The notes under the pieces: generated by a model | Databases searched by the model: none | What the model was told of the DNA's origin: nothing | What the model saw: the letters and a program-made list of their open reading frames with translations, nothing else | In this document: positions 26,848 to 34,688 of the stretch, in pieces | Position numbering within the stretch: position 1 is the first letter of the stretch | How the letters are laid out: every line of letters begins with the position of its first letter | Program-made: the position numbers and the translations under genes | Assembly: GCA_964392455.1 (NCBI GenBank) | Contig: CAYMPG010000008.1 | Coordinates: 1-64,000 of the forward strand | Direction of reading: 5' to 3' | Source of the DNA: SFEL01 sp964392455 | Lineage (GTDB): Bacteria; Bacillota; Clostridia; Christensenellales; CAG-138 | DNA: 64,000 nt

Positions 26848-28032
26848 CTACGGCTGGATCAGGCCGCTGAAGTCACGGTCAATCTGTATCACGCAGGCAT
26901 AGGTGCTGTCTACCTTTCGGGCCTCCTGCCTTATGGTACGCATCAGCTCCAGTACCTGCTCATCGCTTATCCCCATGGGCACCACAAGGTCAAATATGAG
27001 GTTATTCCGCTTTTCCCCGGGCACCATGCGAAAATCGTGAAATACGGTTTTTACGGGCAGCCCGGCCGTTATGGTCTGTATACATTCCTTTGCCCGCTGT
27101 ACATCGGGATTATCCACCTCCACAGGATCCATGTGTATTGTAAGCAGCATACCCATATCTCTGCCCACTTCCATTTCTATCCTGTCAATCAGCTCATGAA
27201 GCTCCAGCACATCTCCCCGTGCATTCACCTCCGCATGGGCGCTGGCAATTATATTGCCGGGGCCATAGCTGTGGATAAGTATATCGTGGGTATCGATAAT
27301 GCCATCGTATGAGGTTATCCTGTCCGCAAGTTCTTTTACAAATTCAGGTTCAGGGGCTTCTCCCATAAGGGGGCTTATAGTCTCCTTTACCAGCTTTATC
27401 CCGGAATAGAGTACAAAGCCCGCCACAGCAAGGCCTATATACCCATCAAGGTTAACATTGAAAAAGTATGCAAGCAGGGAGGATACCAGTATTGCCCCTG
27501 TGCTTATGCAGTCCATCAGGCTATCCGCCGTGGCTGCGCTCATGGTGGCAGAATCTATGCGCCTGCCGATATTTGCAGTAAACAAGCCCATCCAGAGCTT
27601 CACGGCTATGGATGCGGCAAGGGCAAGCATTGTGGCCACTGTAAACTCCACCGGCTCCGGGTCAACTATCTTTCCAAAGGACTCCTTGCCCAGCTCAAAG
27701 CCCACCATCAGTATGAGGAAGGCGATTATCAGCGCTGCAATATACTCCATGCGGGCATGGCCATAGGGATGCTCCTTATCGGCAGGCTTGCCTGCAAGGC
27801 GGGCGCTGAGCAGCGTCATAAGGTTTGAGCCTATATCCGCAAGGTTGTTTACGGCATCTGCCTGCACGGCCACACTGCCCGTTACAAGCCCTATCACAAA
27901 CTTTACGCCGCAAAGCAGCGCATTTGCCGCTATGCCCACCACTCCTGCCAGCACGCCATACGCCTCACGCACGGCCCTGCTGCGGGTATCCTGCCAGTTT
28001 TTTATAAAGCTGCGAATCAGCCAGCCAGTCAT
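26848..28032 (-). CDS. Cation diffusion facilitator, probable Mn2+-type exporter
   Basis: A 394-residue proton-coupled metal exporter with six membrane helices (about 28-300) and a cytosolic C-terminal domain. The second helix has DAVNNLAD and the fifth has DSLMD, that is Asn/Asp and Asp/Asp metal sites rather than the His/Asp site of zinc exporters. The loop DKEHPYGHARMEY is the CDF signature. The Asn-x-x-Asp/Asp-x-x-x-Asp combination resembles manganese exporters of the MntE type, so Mn2+ is the favoured substrate by inference. It lies 39 nt after glmU and 16 nt before the sirtuin gene. Confidence 0.88.
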   Translation of the reverse strand: MTGWLIRSFIKNWQDTRSRAVREAYGVLAGVVGIAANALLCGVKFVIGLVTGSVAVQADAVNNLADIGSNLMTLLSARLAGKPADKEHPYGHARMEYIAALIIAFLILMVGFELGKESFGKIVDPEPVEFTVATMLALAASIAVKLWMGLFTANIGRRIDSATMSAATADSLMDCISTGAILVSSLLAYFFNVNLDGYIGLAVAGFVLYSGIKLVKETISPLMGEAPEPEFVKELADRITSYDGIIDTHDILIHSYGPGNIIASAHAEVNARGDVLELHELIDRIEMEVGRDMGMLLTIHMDPVEVDNPDVQRAKECIQTITAGLPVKTVFHDFRMVPGEKRNNLIFDLVVPMGISDEQVLELMRTIRQEARKVDSTYACVIQIDRDFSGLIQP

Positions 28033-28048
28033 TTTTTCTTACTCCGCA

Positions 28049-28777
28049 TCATGATAATATTGCTTCCCTGAGCACCCTGCCGATGGCATCGTGTATCACA
28101 AGGTTTGCACGGGAATCCCGGGGCGTTTCACTCTTATTTATGAGCACCAGCTTATCGCCCCTGTAATAGTCTATAAGCCCCGCCGCAGGATATACCGCAA
28201 GGGATGTGCCTCCGATGATAAGCATATCCGCCCGCATTATGTGAGTAATGGCTCCCCTGATGGTATCATCATCCAGCCCTTCCTCATAAAGCACCACGTC
28301 AGGCTTTATTATGCCGCCGCAGGTGCAACGGGGAACTGTATCCATGTTTATTATTTCCTCGGCGGAATATGCCCTGCCGCAATCCATGCAGTGATTTCTG
28401 TATATGCTGCCATGCAGCTCATATACGTTTTTGCTGCCGGCCTTCGTATGGAGGCCGTCTATATTCTGAGTCACCACGGCGGTGAGCTTTCCCTGCCGCT
28501 CCAGCTCCGCAAGGGCCTTATGGGCATCATTGGGCTGAACGTCCGTTACAAGGAGCGCACTTCTGTAATATTCAAAAAAGCGCTTTGTATTGCTCATGAA
28601 AAAGCTGTGGCTCAGCAGCGTTTCCGGCCGCTCACCAAAGCGACGTATGGCATCGTATATACCGTTTTCGCTGCGAAAATCCGGTATACCGCTCTCTGTA
28701 CTCACTCCTGCGCCGCCAAAAAACACTATGCGGCCGCTGGATGCTATCATTTCCCTGAGGCTTGCAATATCTGACAT
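28049..28777 (-). CDS. cobB: NAD-dependent protein deacylase (sirtuin)
   Basis: Removes acyl groups from lysines with NAD, giving O-acyl-ADP-ribose and nicotinamide. The 242-residue core has GAGVSTESGIPDFRS near 20-34, TQNIDGLH near 105, catalytic His in YELHGS, and a zinc site of two Cys pairs (CMDC and CTC). GGTSLAVYPAAG is also present. The Ala-Tyr-Arg-Arg context that favours desuccinylation is not clearly visible, so the preferred acyl group is open. The start at 28775-28777 follows GGAAGG. Extending upstream would cross a terminator. Confidence 0.93.
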   Translation of the reverse strand: MSDIASLREMIASSGRIVFFGGAGVSTESGIPDFRSENGIYDAIRRFGERPETLLSHSFFMSNTKRFFEYYRSALLVTDVQPNDAHKALAELERQGKLTAVVTQNIDGLHTKAGSKNVYELHGSIYRNHCMDCGRAYSAEEIINMDTVPRCTCGGIIKPDVVLYEEGLDDDTIRGAITHIMRADMLIIGGTSLAVYPAAGLIDYYRGDKLVLINKSETPRDSRANLVIHDAIGRVLREAILS

Positions 28778-28796
28778 ATTTCGTACCTTCCCGCAC

Positions 28797-28826
28797 AAAA
28801 AGACCCCCGTACTCATTCCGGGAGCC
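28797..28826 (-). terminator. Intrinsic terminator after bofA
   Basis: On the minus strand GGCTCCCG and CGGGGGTC pair (two G-U pairs allowed), then five T. It lies 13 nt beyond the bofA stop and separates bofA from the sirtuin gene. Confidence 0.65.
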
Positions 28827-28838
28827 TTACTGATTATT

Positions 28839-29099
28839 TTACAGCAGAAATACCCATACCGCAATAAGCGCCACACCCGGCACGCCCAGCAGCCCCACTA
28901 TAAGGGAGGTGAATGCGGTTATGGGCAAGGTAAAATTGAAAAACCCGCCTATAATGTTTACCACCAGCAGCACTATTGCTCCTGTCACTGCATTAAGCAC
29001 CAGCTTGAACAGCACCTTTACAGGCCAGCTGAATACCTTAAACAGTATCCACAGCACCAGCAGCCCTATTCCAAACATCATAAGCGTAGTCATGTCCAT
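28839..29099 (-). CDS. bofA: BofA-family membrane protein (pro-sigma-K processing inhibitor type)
   Basis: An 86-residue, very hydrophobic protein with two or three membrane helices. The family signature VNIIGGFFNFTLPIT followed by LLGVPGVALIAV is clear. In Bacillus BofA restrains the SpoIVFB protease in the outer forespore membrane. The neighbour yaaL (DUF2508) is 2 nt upstream, repeating the Bacillus yaaL-bofA pair. This supports descent from a spore former, but does not prove sporulation in this organism. Confidence 0.88.
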   Translation of the reverse strand: MDMTTLMMFGIGLLVLWILFKVFSWPVKVLFKLVLNAVTGAIVLLVVNIIGGFFNFTLPITAFTSLIVGLLGVPGVALIAVWVFLL

Positions 29100-29101
29100 A
29101 T

Positions 29102-29314
29102 TTACTCCCTTTGCCGCTGCTCCTGAGCATAGCGCTTTAAAAGCAGCATATATTTTCTTCTGGCGGCCTCCGCCTCGTAGATAGCATAATCCACAAGGTC
29201 AGTGTCGCTTACACTTTCAAAATACCGGCTCGCCTCCTGCCATTGCTCCATTGCGCTGAGCACCTGGGCGGCCCTGTTATCCGTTTTGGTTTGTTTATCC
29301 TTTGCAAACAGCAT
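29102..29314 (-). CDS. yaaL: YaaL-like DUF2508 family protein
   Basis: A 70-residue soluble, charged helical protein. The pattern WQEASRYFESVSDTDLVDYAIYEAEAA followed by RKYMLLLKRYAQE is split by no gap and matches DUF2508, whose function is unknown. Of several in-frame starts I chose the ATG at 29312-29314, because GGAGG stands 8 nt upstream. The ATG two codons earlier is only 2 nt from it. It is coupled to bofA downstream. Confidence 0.8.
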   Translation of the reverse strand: MLFAKDKQTKTDNRAAQVLSAMEQWQEASRYFESVSDTDLVDYAIYEAEAARRKYMLLLKRYAQEQRQRE

Positions 29315-29369
29315 ATGCATGCCCTCCGTATTCTGGTATATACGGAAAAGTATGCACACTTATGCGGAA

Positions 29370-29903
29370 TTATATTACTCCCGCCCTCCTGAGCCCCCTT
29401 ATCAGCCAGTATACCGCCATGGTATACAGAGGAATCATCACGGCCTGGTTTACTATTCTTGCGTATATGATGTGGTAAGGCGAGCCGTAGAGCCACATCA
29501 GCAGCAGCGTATTCAGCACCACGCTGCACAGGGTCTGCCCAGTGAATACTGCGGCAAATATCCGCCTGAGGGTAGGCCGCTGTCCCTTTAAAAAGAACAG
29601 CCCCGGTATCACCCCAAACAGCACCCCTATCACCGTAAACCAGGGCATATATGCCCCCTTGGGAAAGATAAGGGCCTGGATCAGGTCAGTCAGCCCTCCC
29701 ACTACGCCGCCATACACCGGCCCAAAGAGCACCGCCGCTATTATCACCGGCAGCACGCCGAAGCCTATTTTCAGGGTATATGAGCCCAGCGGCATGGCCG
29801 GTATGCTCATGCCCCCAAGCACCACCCCAAGGGCAGTAAGCAATGCACAGTACACAAGCTTTCTGGTACCGGCGCTGATGTTAAGACGGTCGTTGTTTTC
29901 CAT
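29370..29903 (-). CDS. folT: Folate ECF transporter substrate-binding subunit FolT
   Basis: A 177-residue S component with about six membrane helices. It shows the ECF pattern: helix 1 with an Ala/Leu-rich AxxxA-like face (YCALLTALGVVLGG), IGFGVLPVIIAAVLFGP, GGVVGGLTDLIQALIFPKGAYMPWF split over two helices, and a basic C terminus. The family is folate-type, and a THF riboswitch directly upstream fixes the substrate with good confidence. The energising EcfA/A'/T proteins are not in this window. Start ATG 29901-29903 has AGAGG 8 nt upstream; a GTG three codons earlier overlaps it. Confidence 0.9.
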   Translation of the reverse strand: MENNDRLNISAGTRKLVYCALLTALGVVLGGMSIPAMPLGSYTLKIGFGVLPVIIAAVLFGPVYGGVVGGLTDLIQALIFPKGAYMPWFTVIGVLFGVIPGLFFLKGQRPTLRRIFAAVFTGQTLCSVVLNTLLLMWLYGSPYHIIYARIVNQAVMIPLYTMAVYWLIRGLRRAGVI

Positions 29904-29975
29904 AAAAGCCACCTCTCTTTACATAGCGTCCCATAATACCACATAAGAAGAGGATATAGCCCTCATGGTTATGCA

Positions 29976-30093
29976 GCAGCGGGATGCGGAAGCCGTACCG
30001 CAAGCGCATGGCGCTATTCGTCTGCCCGGCAACTCCCCGTCCGGACAGCACTGTGGAGGCAAAGGCCTCGCTACGCACGGCATCCTACTCTGC
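29976..30093 (-). ncRNA. Tetrahydrofolate (THF) riboswitch
   Basis: Read on the minus strand the element starts GCAGAGTAGGATGC and ends GCATCCCGCTGC, giving the P1 and P2 helices of the THF aptamer with the conserved GAGTAG internal loop. The 3' half has ACGAA, a GCGC/GCGC hairpin and GCGGT, also as in the consensus. Downstream (29904-29975) a CCTCTT run can pair with the AGAGG ribosome site of folT or with an upstream GAGG. Translational control is therefore plausible by inference. Confidence 0.85.
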
Positions 30094-30157
30094 GTTTTTT
30101 ATTTTTACTGTGTCATTTTACACCATAGTTGCCTGTGATGTCCACTTTTTTGCTGCA

Positions 30158-32011
30158 TCAGCTCTCGGCATCGGCAGCAATATCTATCCTGTAAGTGGCC
30201 TTTACCTTTTCGCCCATGGTATCGGCATCGTTATAAGTAAGGTAAATGGTATTTGCAGCGCTGCCGGGATAGATGGATGTGGTGGGAAAATCCCCCACAC
30301 GGCTGCTCTCCCCCGCCACAACGTCATACACCCACAGGGTATATGGGTATTCATCCTGCACGGCCTCGGTATTTTCCTCAGTACCTTCGCCGCCCTCGCC
30401 TGAAAGCCTGTTTTCAAAGTAATACAGCTTGCTGCCATCCTTTGCCCATACAAAGGACTGGGGGCCGAAATCATTGGTGATGGTCGTGCTTTCGCCCGTA
30501 TCCATATTGTACAGGCGGAACTTTGCAGAGGCAGTGCTTGAGGCGGATATGCCGCTCTCGGCATTTATGGCCATATATGCATTGTCCGGCGACAGGGCAA
30601 AGGTGCTGCCCTCAGTAAAGGCCTTACGCACGCCGCCATCGCACTTTACGCGGTAAATGATATCGCCCTTATCCATGTCGCCCTGTACGAAGTATACATT
30701 ACCGCCGCAGTAGGCTATGCAGCCTTCATCTGCGCCGTTTTTCTCAACTACGCCATGGCGCTTGCTTTCGGTGGGCACATTGAAGTCATACTGATGGACA
30801 AGCATGGCATCTGTTCCACTGACAGCGTACAGAGTGGTGCCAAGGTCATCCCAGGTATATGCGCTTACCATATTGCCAAAGCCCATATCAGCAAGGTTTG
30901 CGGAAAGCTCCTCTGTTTCCACCTGGAATATGTAAAGATTGGTGGTCTCAGCCGCCCGCTCCAGCACTGCAAGCCTCCTGCCATCAGGAGAGAAGGCTGC
31001 GCTTTCCACCGTTTGAAATTCGTAATCGAGATACTCCTCCGCTGTGCCTTCCCCGGTCAATACCCATAGTTTTTCACATTCGTATTCATCGGATATGCTG
31101 CTTATCAGGGTACGCCTTGTATAAAGGGCGCCGCCGCCGGAGCGCTTGGGCAGGTCTGTAAGATACCATCCGTCAGGTATGAATACCTGCGCCGATGTGC
31201 CCTCCTCCATTCTGGCCACGGTTTCTGAGTATGCAGCCATATAGCCCAGGGCCGCATCGTACTTTGGCCGTGCGCCGTATTCCATGGCCTGCACGGTCCA
31301 TTCCTCCCGCACCGCATTCGGGTTTGCGGCCACGGCCTCATTTATAAACAGCTCCGCCGCAATATCCGATTCATGCACCCCGGATACCAGCAGCACGTTT
31401 TTCAGGGATTCATCCAGGCTGGGAGTCATATCTATGCCGGTGAGCCTGCCGCCGCAAAAATCCCTGTATGCATTAGCAGTGGCTATATACTGCTGCTCCT
31501 CGCCCTTTTTCTTCTCAGGCTCAGGCATGGGCTTGATCTCTATCTCAAGCTGATTTCCTGAGGAAAAGGCCTTAAAGGCAGCATCCGCCGAAAGCTGAAA
31601 GTAAATGCAGGCCTTCTGCTCCCCCTCCAGCCTGTGAAGGAAGCTGCCCAGCACGCAGCCGGCAGGCGTAAAGCCCTGATATTCATAATCCGCATATTCC
31701 AGAGCCTCCAGCTCCACCACCAGCCTGGATGGGCTGCTCAGCGGATACACCCTGTAGCTGGGAGAGGTAGAGGCGGGGGCTTCCTCGCCGCCGCCGCTCA
31801 TTCTGCTGCCCACGTTAAAGGTGAGCTTTATGAATGTGCTTTCCCCATCCTGCCAGGCAGATATTTCTCTGGCATTTACATGATCCAGCGCTACGCCGCC
31901 CGAAATATCCCCCTGGGTGGTGTATCCCTTGTAGGGGTCCTCCTTTGGGGCGCAGGCCCCAAGGGAAAGCAGTATGCAGGCAGCAAATATGGCGCATATA
32001 AGTCGCTTCAT
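30158..32011 (-). CDS. Lipoprotein with AMIN-like and TolB-type beta-propeller repeats
   Basis: A 617-residue secreted lipoprotein. The signal peptide ends in the lipobox LSLGAC (Cys at residue 19). Residues about 40-165 look like a beta-rich AMIN-type wall-binding module, then a helical linker (170-290). From about 330 on come TolB/WD-like blades with motifs such as AAFSPDGRRLAVLE, FALSPDNAYMAI and FVWAKDGSKLYYF. Such proteins usually sit on the outer face of the membrane and bind protein or wall polymers. A Pro-rich stretch (PMPEPEKKKG) separates the parts. It is monocistronic. Function not known. Confidence 0.75.
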   Translation of the reverse strand: MKRLICAIFAACILLSLGACAPKEDPYKGYTTQGDISGGVALDHVNAREISAWQDGESTFIKLTFNVGSRMSGGGEEAPASTSPSYRVYPLSSPSRLVVELEALEYADYEYQGFTPAGCVLGSFLHRLEGEQKACIYFQLSADAAFKAFSSGNQLEIEIKPMPEPEKKKGEEQQYIATANAYRDFCGGRLTGIDMTPSLDESLKNVLLVSGVHESDIAAELFINEAVAANPNAVREEWTVQAMEYGARPKYDAALGYMAAYSETVARMEEGTSAQVFIPDGWYLTDLPKRSGGGALYTRRTLISSISDEYECEKLWVLTGEGTAEEYLDYEFQTVESAAFSPDGRRLAVLERAAETTNLYIFQVETEELSANLADMGFGNMVSAYTWDDLGTTLYAVSGTDAMLVHQYDFNVPTESKRHGVVEKNGADEGCIAYCGGNVYFVQGDMDKGDIIYRVKCDGGVRKAFTEGSTFALSPDNAYMAINAESGISASSTASAKFRLYNMDTGESTTITNDFGPQSFVWAKDGSKLYYFENRLSGEGGEGTEENTEAVQDEYPYTLWVYDVVAGESSRVGDFPTTSIYPGSAANTIYLTYNDADTMGEKVKATYRIDIAADAES

Positions 32012-32057
32012 GGTCTTTCCTCCAGAAATACCCTTTGTTTGCGTAAGTGTGCTTTAA

Positions 32058-32063
32058 ATTATA
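32058..32063 (-). promoter_or_regulatory. -10 box of the lipoprotein gene
   Basis: A perfect minus-strand TATAAT 47 nt upstream of the lipoprotein ATG. The -35 region (GATGAC, about 18 bp away) is a weak match, so only the -10 box is listed. Confidence 0.4.
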
Positions 32064-32146
32064 TCATGGCAGGCCGTTCACCGTCATCCCATTTAGTGTA
32101 ATTGTGCATAATTCAAAGAATGTTTATATTTTGCGGACAAAAAGTA

Positions 32147-32175
32147 TTTCATTACCTATTGGTATTTGATATAAT
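32147..32175 (+). promoter_or_regulatory. Promoter with a palindrome in its spacer
   Basis: TATAAT at 32170-32175 lies 17 bp downstream of a weak TTTCAT (32147-32152), in front of the zinc-ribbon/SH3 gene. The first 12 bp of the spacer (32153-32164) are the inverted repeat TACC-TATT-GGTA, placed where a repressor or activator could sit. Confidence 0.45.
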
Positions 32176-32208
32176 ACATTGTAATTAGACCTTTCAGGAG
32201 GTATCGTT

Positions 32209-33993
32209 ATGATCTGCAAAAATTGCGGCGCAAACAATGACGACTTTCTCGAATACTGCGAGAAGTGCTCTGCGCCACTTCACACGGAGGCTTCCTCTGC
32301 TGCCACTACAGGCAGGAGTTTTGTAAGCGCTCCCAAATGGGCCAAGCCCGAATTTAACGCCAATACCATATCCGAAAGCGATATTCCTTCGGATTATTTT
32401 AGCAGCTCCAAGGTTGAGGCCGCCCCGGCACAGCCCGTCGTTCAGCCTGTTGTTCAGCCCGCTCCCGCTCAGGAGAGCACCCGCCGCAGCGTTCAGGCAA
32501 GCATTAACGTATGCTCCAAGTGCGGCGCGCCCCTTATTGCCGGTCAGCGCTTCTGCAATAGCTGCGGCGCACGTCAGGACTCCGGCGCAGCCACTGCTGC
32601 TGCCTCCGCCTGGACAGGCTCCTACTCCGCCCCTGCATCCCAGGGCATAAAGTACGCAGAGCCCATAGATGACACCATGTTCTCCTATGACCGCACCGAT
32701 GAGCTGAGTGACAATCGCTCCTACGGCAGCAAGGCCAGCAAGAGCAGCAAGGGCAAGGGCGCATCTGCCGCCAAGAGTTCTTCCTCCAAGGGAAAGACCT
32801 CTGGCCGCACCTCCTCCAAGCCCGCTCCCCGCAAAAAGCGCGGCGGCAGCCCCCTTAATACCAAGCTCATAGCCATGATACTGGGCGGCGTGGTAGTAGT
32901 TGGCCTGCTGGTATTCGGCATAGTCAAGCTGGTAAGCGGCGGCCTGTTCTCCGGCTCTGCCGTTACTGATACTGCCACCATCGAAAAGACAGTTTCTGCC
33001 GATGGCAGCACCGTATACAATATCACCACCTTCGCCAAGAAGGGCAGCACCGTGCGCTTTGAAGGCGGCTCAATAGAGCGTGAGGAGCCTGTGACCGGCA
33101 AGTCCGTCACATTTGCCATTCCCGAGCAGCTCTGGATACCCGGCGAGCCTGTAGACCCTGAGCTGCTGGCAGCAGACGGTACCCTGCCCGTATACCCTGA
33201 CATCAGCGTCATCAACAAGAAGGGCGAGAGCGAGGATATCACCTTCGAGCAGCCCATCTATATCCCCATCCCCACCATTGACATGACGGTCACTTCTCCC
33301 AATACCGAGAACTTCTCCGTTACCAGCCCCACTGTTCAGGTGGACGGCATAGTGGGCGATACCTCGGCTTCAGTATATGTGGGAGATGCCGCCGTGCCTG
33401 TGGATGAGACCGGCGCCTTCACCTACACCTACAACCTTACCGAGCCTGACACCATCACCCTCAATGTTGAAGCACGCAAGAATGGCTATGCCATCGCCCG
33501 CAAGACCTTCACCATTGAATACACCACCACCGCCACAGGCGGCGCAACCACCGGCGCAGGCAGCGCAGGCGCTCCCGCAAACGCCGGAGATGCCAAGTCC
33601 ATCTACTATGCCACCGATGACGGAGTAAACGTGCGCGATGTTGCAGGTACCGCCGGCAATAAGATTGGCACCCTTGCCCTGTGCGAGAAGGTATACGTTA
33701 TCAGCGCCGACAGCAATGACTGGTACAAGATCGCCTACAATGGCGGCGAAGCCTATGTTTCCGGCGCATACATCAGAAAAGTCAGCGACATCAGCGCCTA
33801 CTCCACCGCCCCTGCAACCATCAAGGGCGATGATATCAACATCCGCTCCGCCGCATCCTCCGATGCAGAGCGGGTAGAGGTGCTTGCCAATGGCACTGCC
33901 GTAAGCTTTGTCAAGGATGCAGGTAACGGCTGGAGCATGATAGAGTACAACAACAAGATACTCTTTGTATCCACCCAGTATCTGCAAAAGTAA
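32209..33993 (+). CDS. Zinc-ribbon membrane protein with bacterial SH3 domains
   Basis: The 594-residue protein starts with a zinc ribbon (CKNCG...CEKCS, residues 3-22), then a Pro/Ala-rich linker and a second ribbon (CSKCG...CNSCG, about 103-123). A Ser/Lys-rich basic linker (about 165-215) leads to one membrane helix (about 222-245). The extracellular part has beta-sandwich-like segments (250-440), a Gly/Ala/Thr-rich spacer, and two SH3b domains (about 466-525 and 540-594). The likely topology has ribbons inside the cell and SH3b domains in the wall. Its function is not known. A GGAGG precedes the ATG. Confidence 0.8.
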   Translation: MICKNCGANNDDFLEYCEKCSAPLHTEASSAATTGRSFVSAPKWAKPEFNANTISESDIPSDYFSSSKVEAAPAQPVVQPVVQPAPAQESTRRSVQASINVCSKCGAPLIAGQRFCNSCGARQDSGAATAAASAWTGSYSAPASQGIKYAEPIDDTMFSYDRTDELSDNRSYGSKASKSSKGKGASAAKSSSSKGKTSGRTSSKPAPRKKRGGSPLNTKLIAMILGGVVVVGLLVFGIVKLVSGGLFSGSAVTDTATIEKTVSADGSTVYNITTFAKKGSTVRFEGGSIEREEPVTGKSVTFAIPEQLWIPGEPVDPELLAADGTLPVYPDISVINKKGESEDITFEQPIYIPIPTIDMTVTSPNTENFSVTSPTVQVDGIVGDTSASVYVGDAAVPVDETGAFTYTYNLTEPDTITLNVEARKNGYAIARKTFTIEYTTTATGGATTGAGSAGAPANAGDAKSIYYATDDGVNVRDVAGTAGNKIGTLALCEKVYVISADSNDWYKIAYNGGEAYVSGAYIRKVSDISAYSTAPATIKGDDINIRSAASSDAERVEVLANGTAVSFVKDAGNGWSMIEYNNKILFVSTQYLQK

Positions 33994-34015
33994 TACGCCT
34001 TTAAGTACCTTACGG

Positions 34016-34050
34016 GGCGGCGGCCAGCATTACCGCCGCCTCTGATTTTT
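34016..34050 (+). terminator. Intrinsic terminator after the zinc-ribbon/SH3 gene
   Basis: GGCGGCGG (34016-34023) pairs perfectly with CCGCCGCC (34033-34040) over a 9-nt loop, followed by a T-rich run (34045-34050). Confidence 0.8.
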
Positions 34051-34075
34051 TGCTTTAAAACCGAGGAGATTTTCC

Positions 34076-34348
34076 ATGAAGCTTTGGGGTATTATCCGCA
34101 AAAACGATAAAATACAGCGCCAGCACACCATAGAATACGAAGGTCTTACAAGGGACGCCGCAGCCGACTGGGAGGAGCTCATCAGCCCCCTTTGCAGAGA
34201 GCTTGACCTTTCCCGCCCGCTGATATTAAAAAAGCATCTGAGGGAAATACAGGATTTCTCCAGGGCGGTATTTCTCCCCACTGATTTTATGGAGCCGGTG
34301 GACTTTGACAAGTTTGAGATAGAAATATTCTATCCTAAAAAAAAGTAA
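34076..34348 (+). CDS. Small hypothetical protein
   Basis: A 90-residue soluble protein with balanced Lys/Arg and Asp/Glu content and no membrane segment or Cys motif beyond a single Cys. It opens MKLWGIIRKNDKIQRQ and ends in a Lys-rich tail after EIEIFYP. GAGGAG 8 nt before the ATG and the clean frame between a terminator and the next gene support coding. The helix-strand pattern could suit a small alpha/beta domain, but no family is recognised. Confidence 0.7.
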   Translation: MKLWGIIRKNDKIQRQHTIEYEGLTRDAAADWEELISPLCRELDLSRPLILKKHLREIQDFSRAVFLPTDFMEPVDFDKFEIEIFYPKKK

Positions 34349-34418
34349 GTATTTTCCTTGTATCCTTTTGCTCTGTATATGCCATCATAAGCCCATCAAA
34401 GCAAAAGGAGCTTGTACA

Positions 34419-34625
34419 ATGGATACCCTTGCATTAATTCTTGTAATAATTGGCGCCCTGAATTGGGGCCTGATTGGCCTTTTCCAGTTTGACCTGGTAG
34501 CAAGCCTTTTCGGCGGAATGAGCGCCACCTTTGCCCGCATAGTATACACGCTGGTTGGCCTTGCAGGCGTATGGGGCATAACGCTGCTGTTCAGGCGGGA
34601 TGGCGTTAAGCATGATAATGAATGA
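34419..34625 (+). CDS. DUF378 family small membrane protein
   Basis: A 68-residue protein with two membrane helices (about 2-22 and 38-58). The DUF378 hallmark IIGALNWGLIGLFQFDLVA is split here as IIGALNWGL at 8-16 and FQFDLVA just after, followed by GGxxxxxARIVYTLVGLAGVW. Function of the family is unknown. ATG 34419 has AAAGGAG 8 nt upstream; a longer frame upstream lacks a ribosome site. A strong terminator follows. Confidence 0.85.
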   Translation: MDTLALILVIIGALNWGLIGLFQFDLVASLFGGMSATFARIVYTLVGLAGVWGITLLFRRDGVKHDNE

Positions 34626-34634
34626 TATTCACTG

Positions 34635-34675
34635 AAATGGCCGCAGATGCATAAGCATCTGCGGCCATTTATTTT
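34635..34675. terminator. Strong bidirectional terminator
   Basis: A perfect 16-bp stem (34635-34650 with 34655-34670) with a 4-nt ATAA loop and A/T runs on both sides. It lies between the convergent DUF378 gene and the S41 protease gene and should end both. Confidence 0.92.
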
Positions 34676-34688
34676 ACCATTTGCAGGG

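Noticed and set aside
28839..29314. bofA and yaaL as proof of sporulation
   Set aside because: Both families persist in non-sporulating Clostridia; no other sporulation gene is visible in the window.
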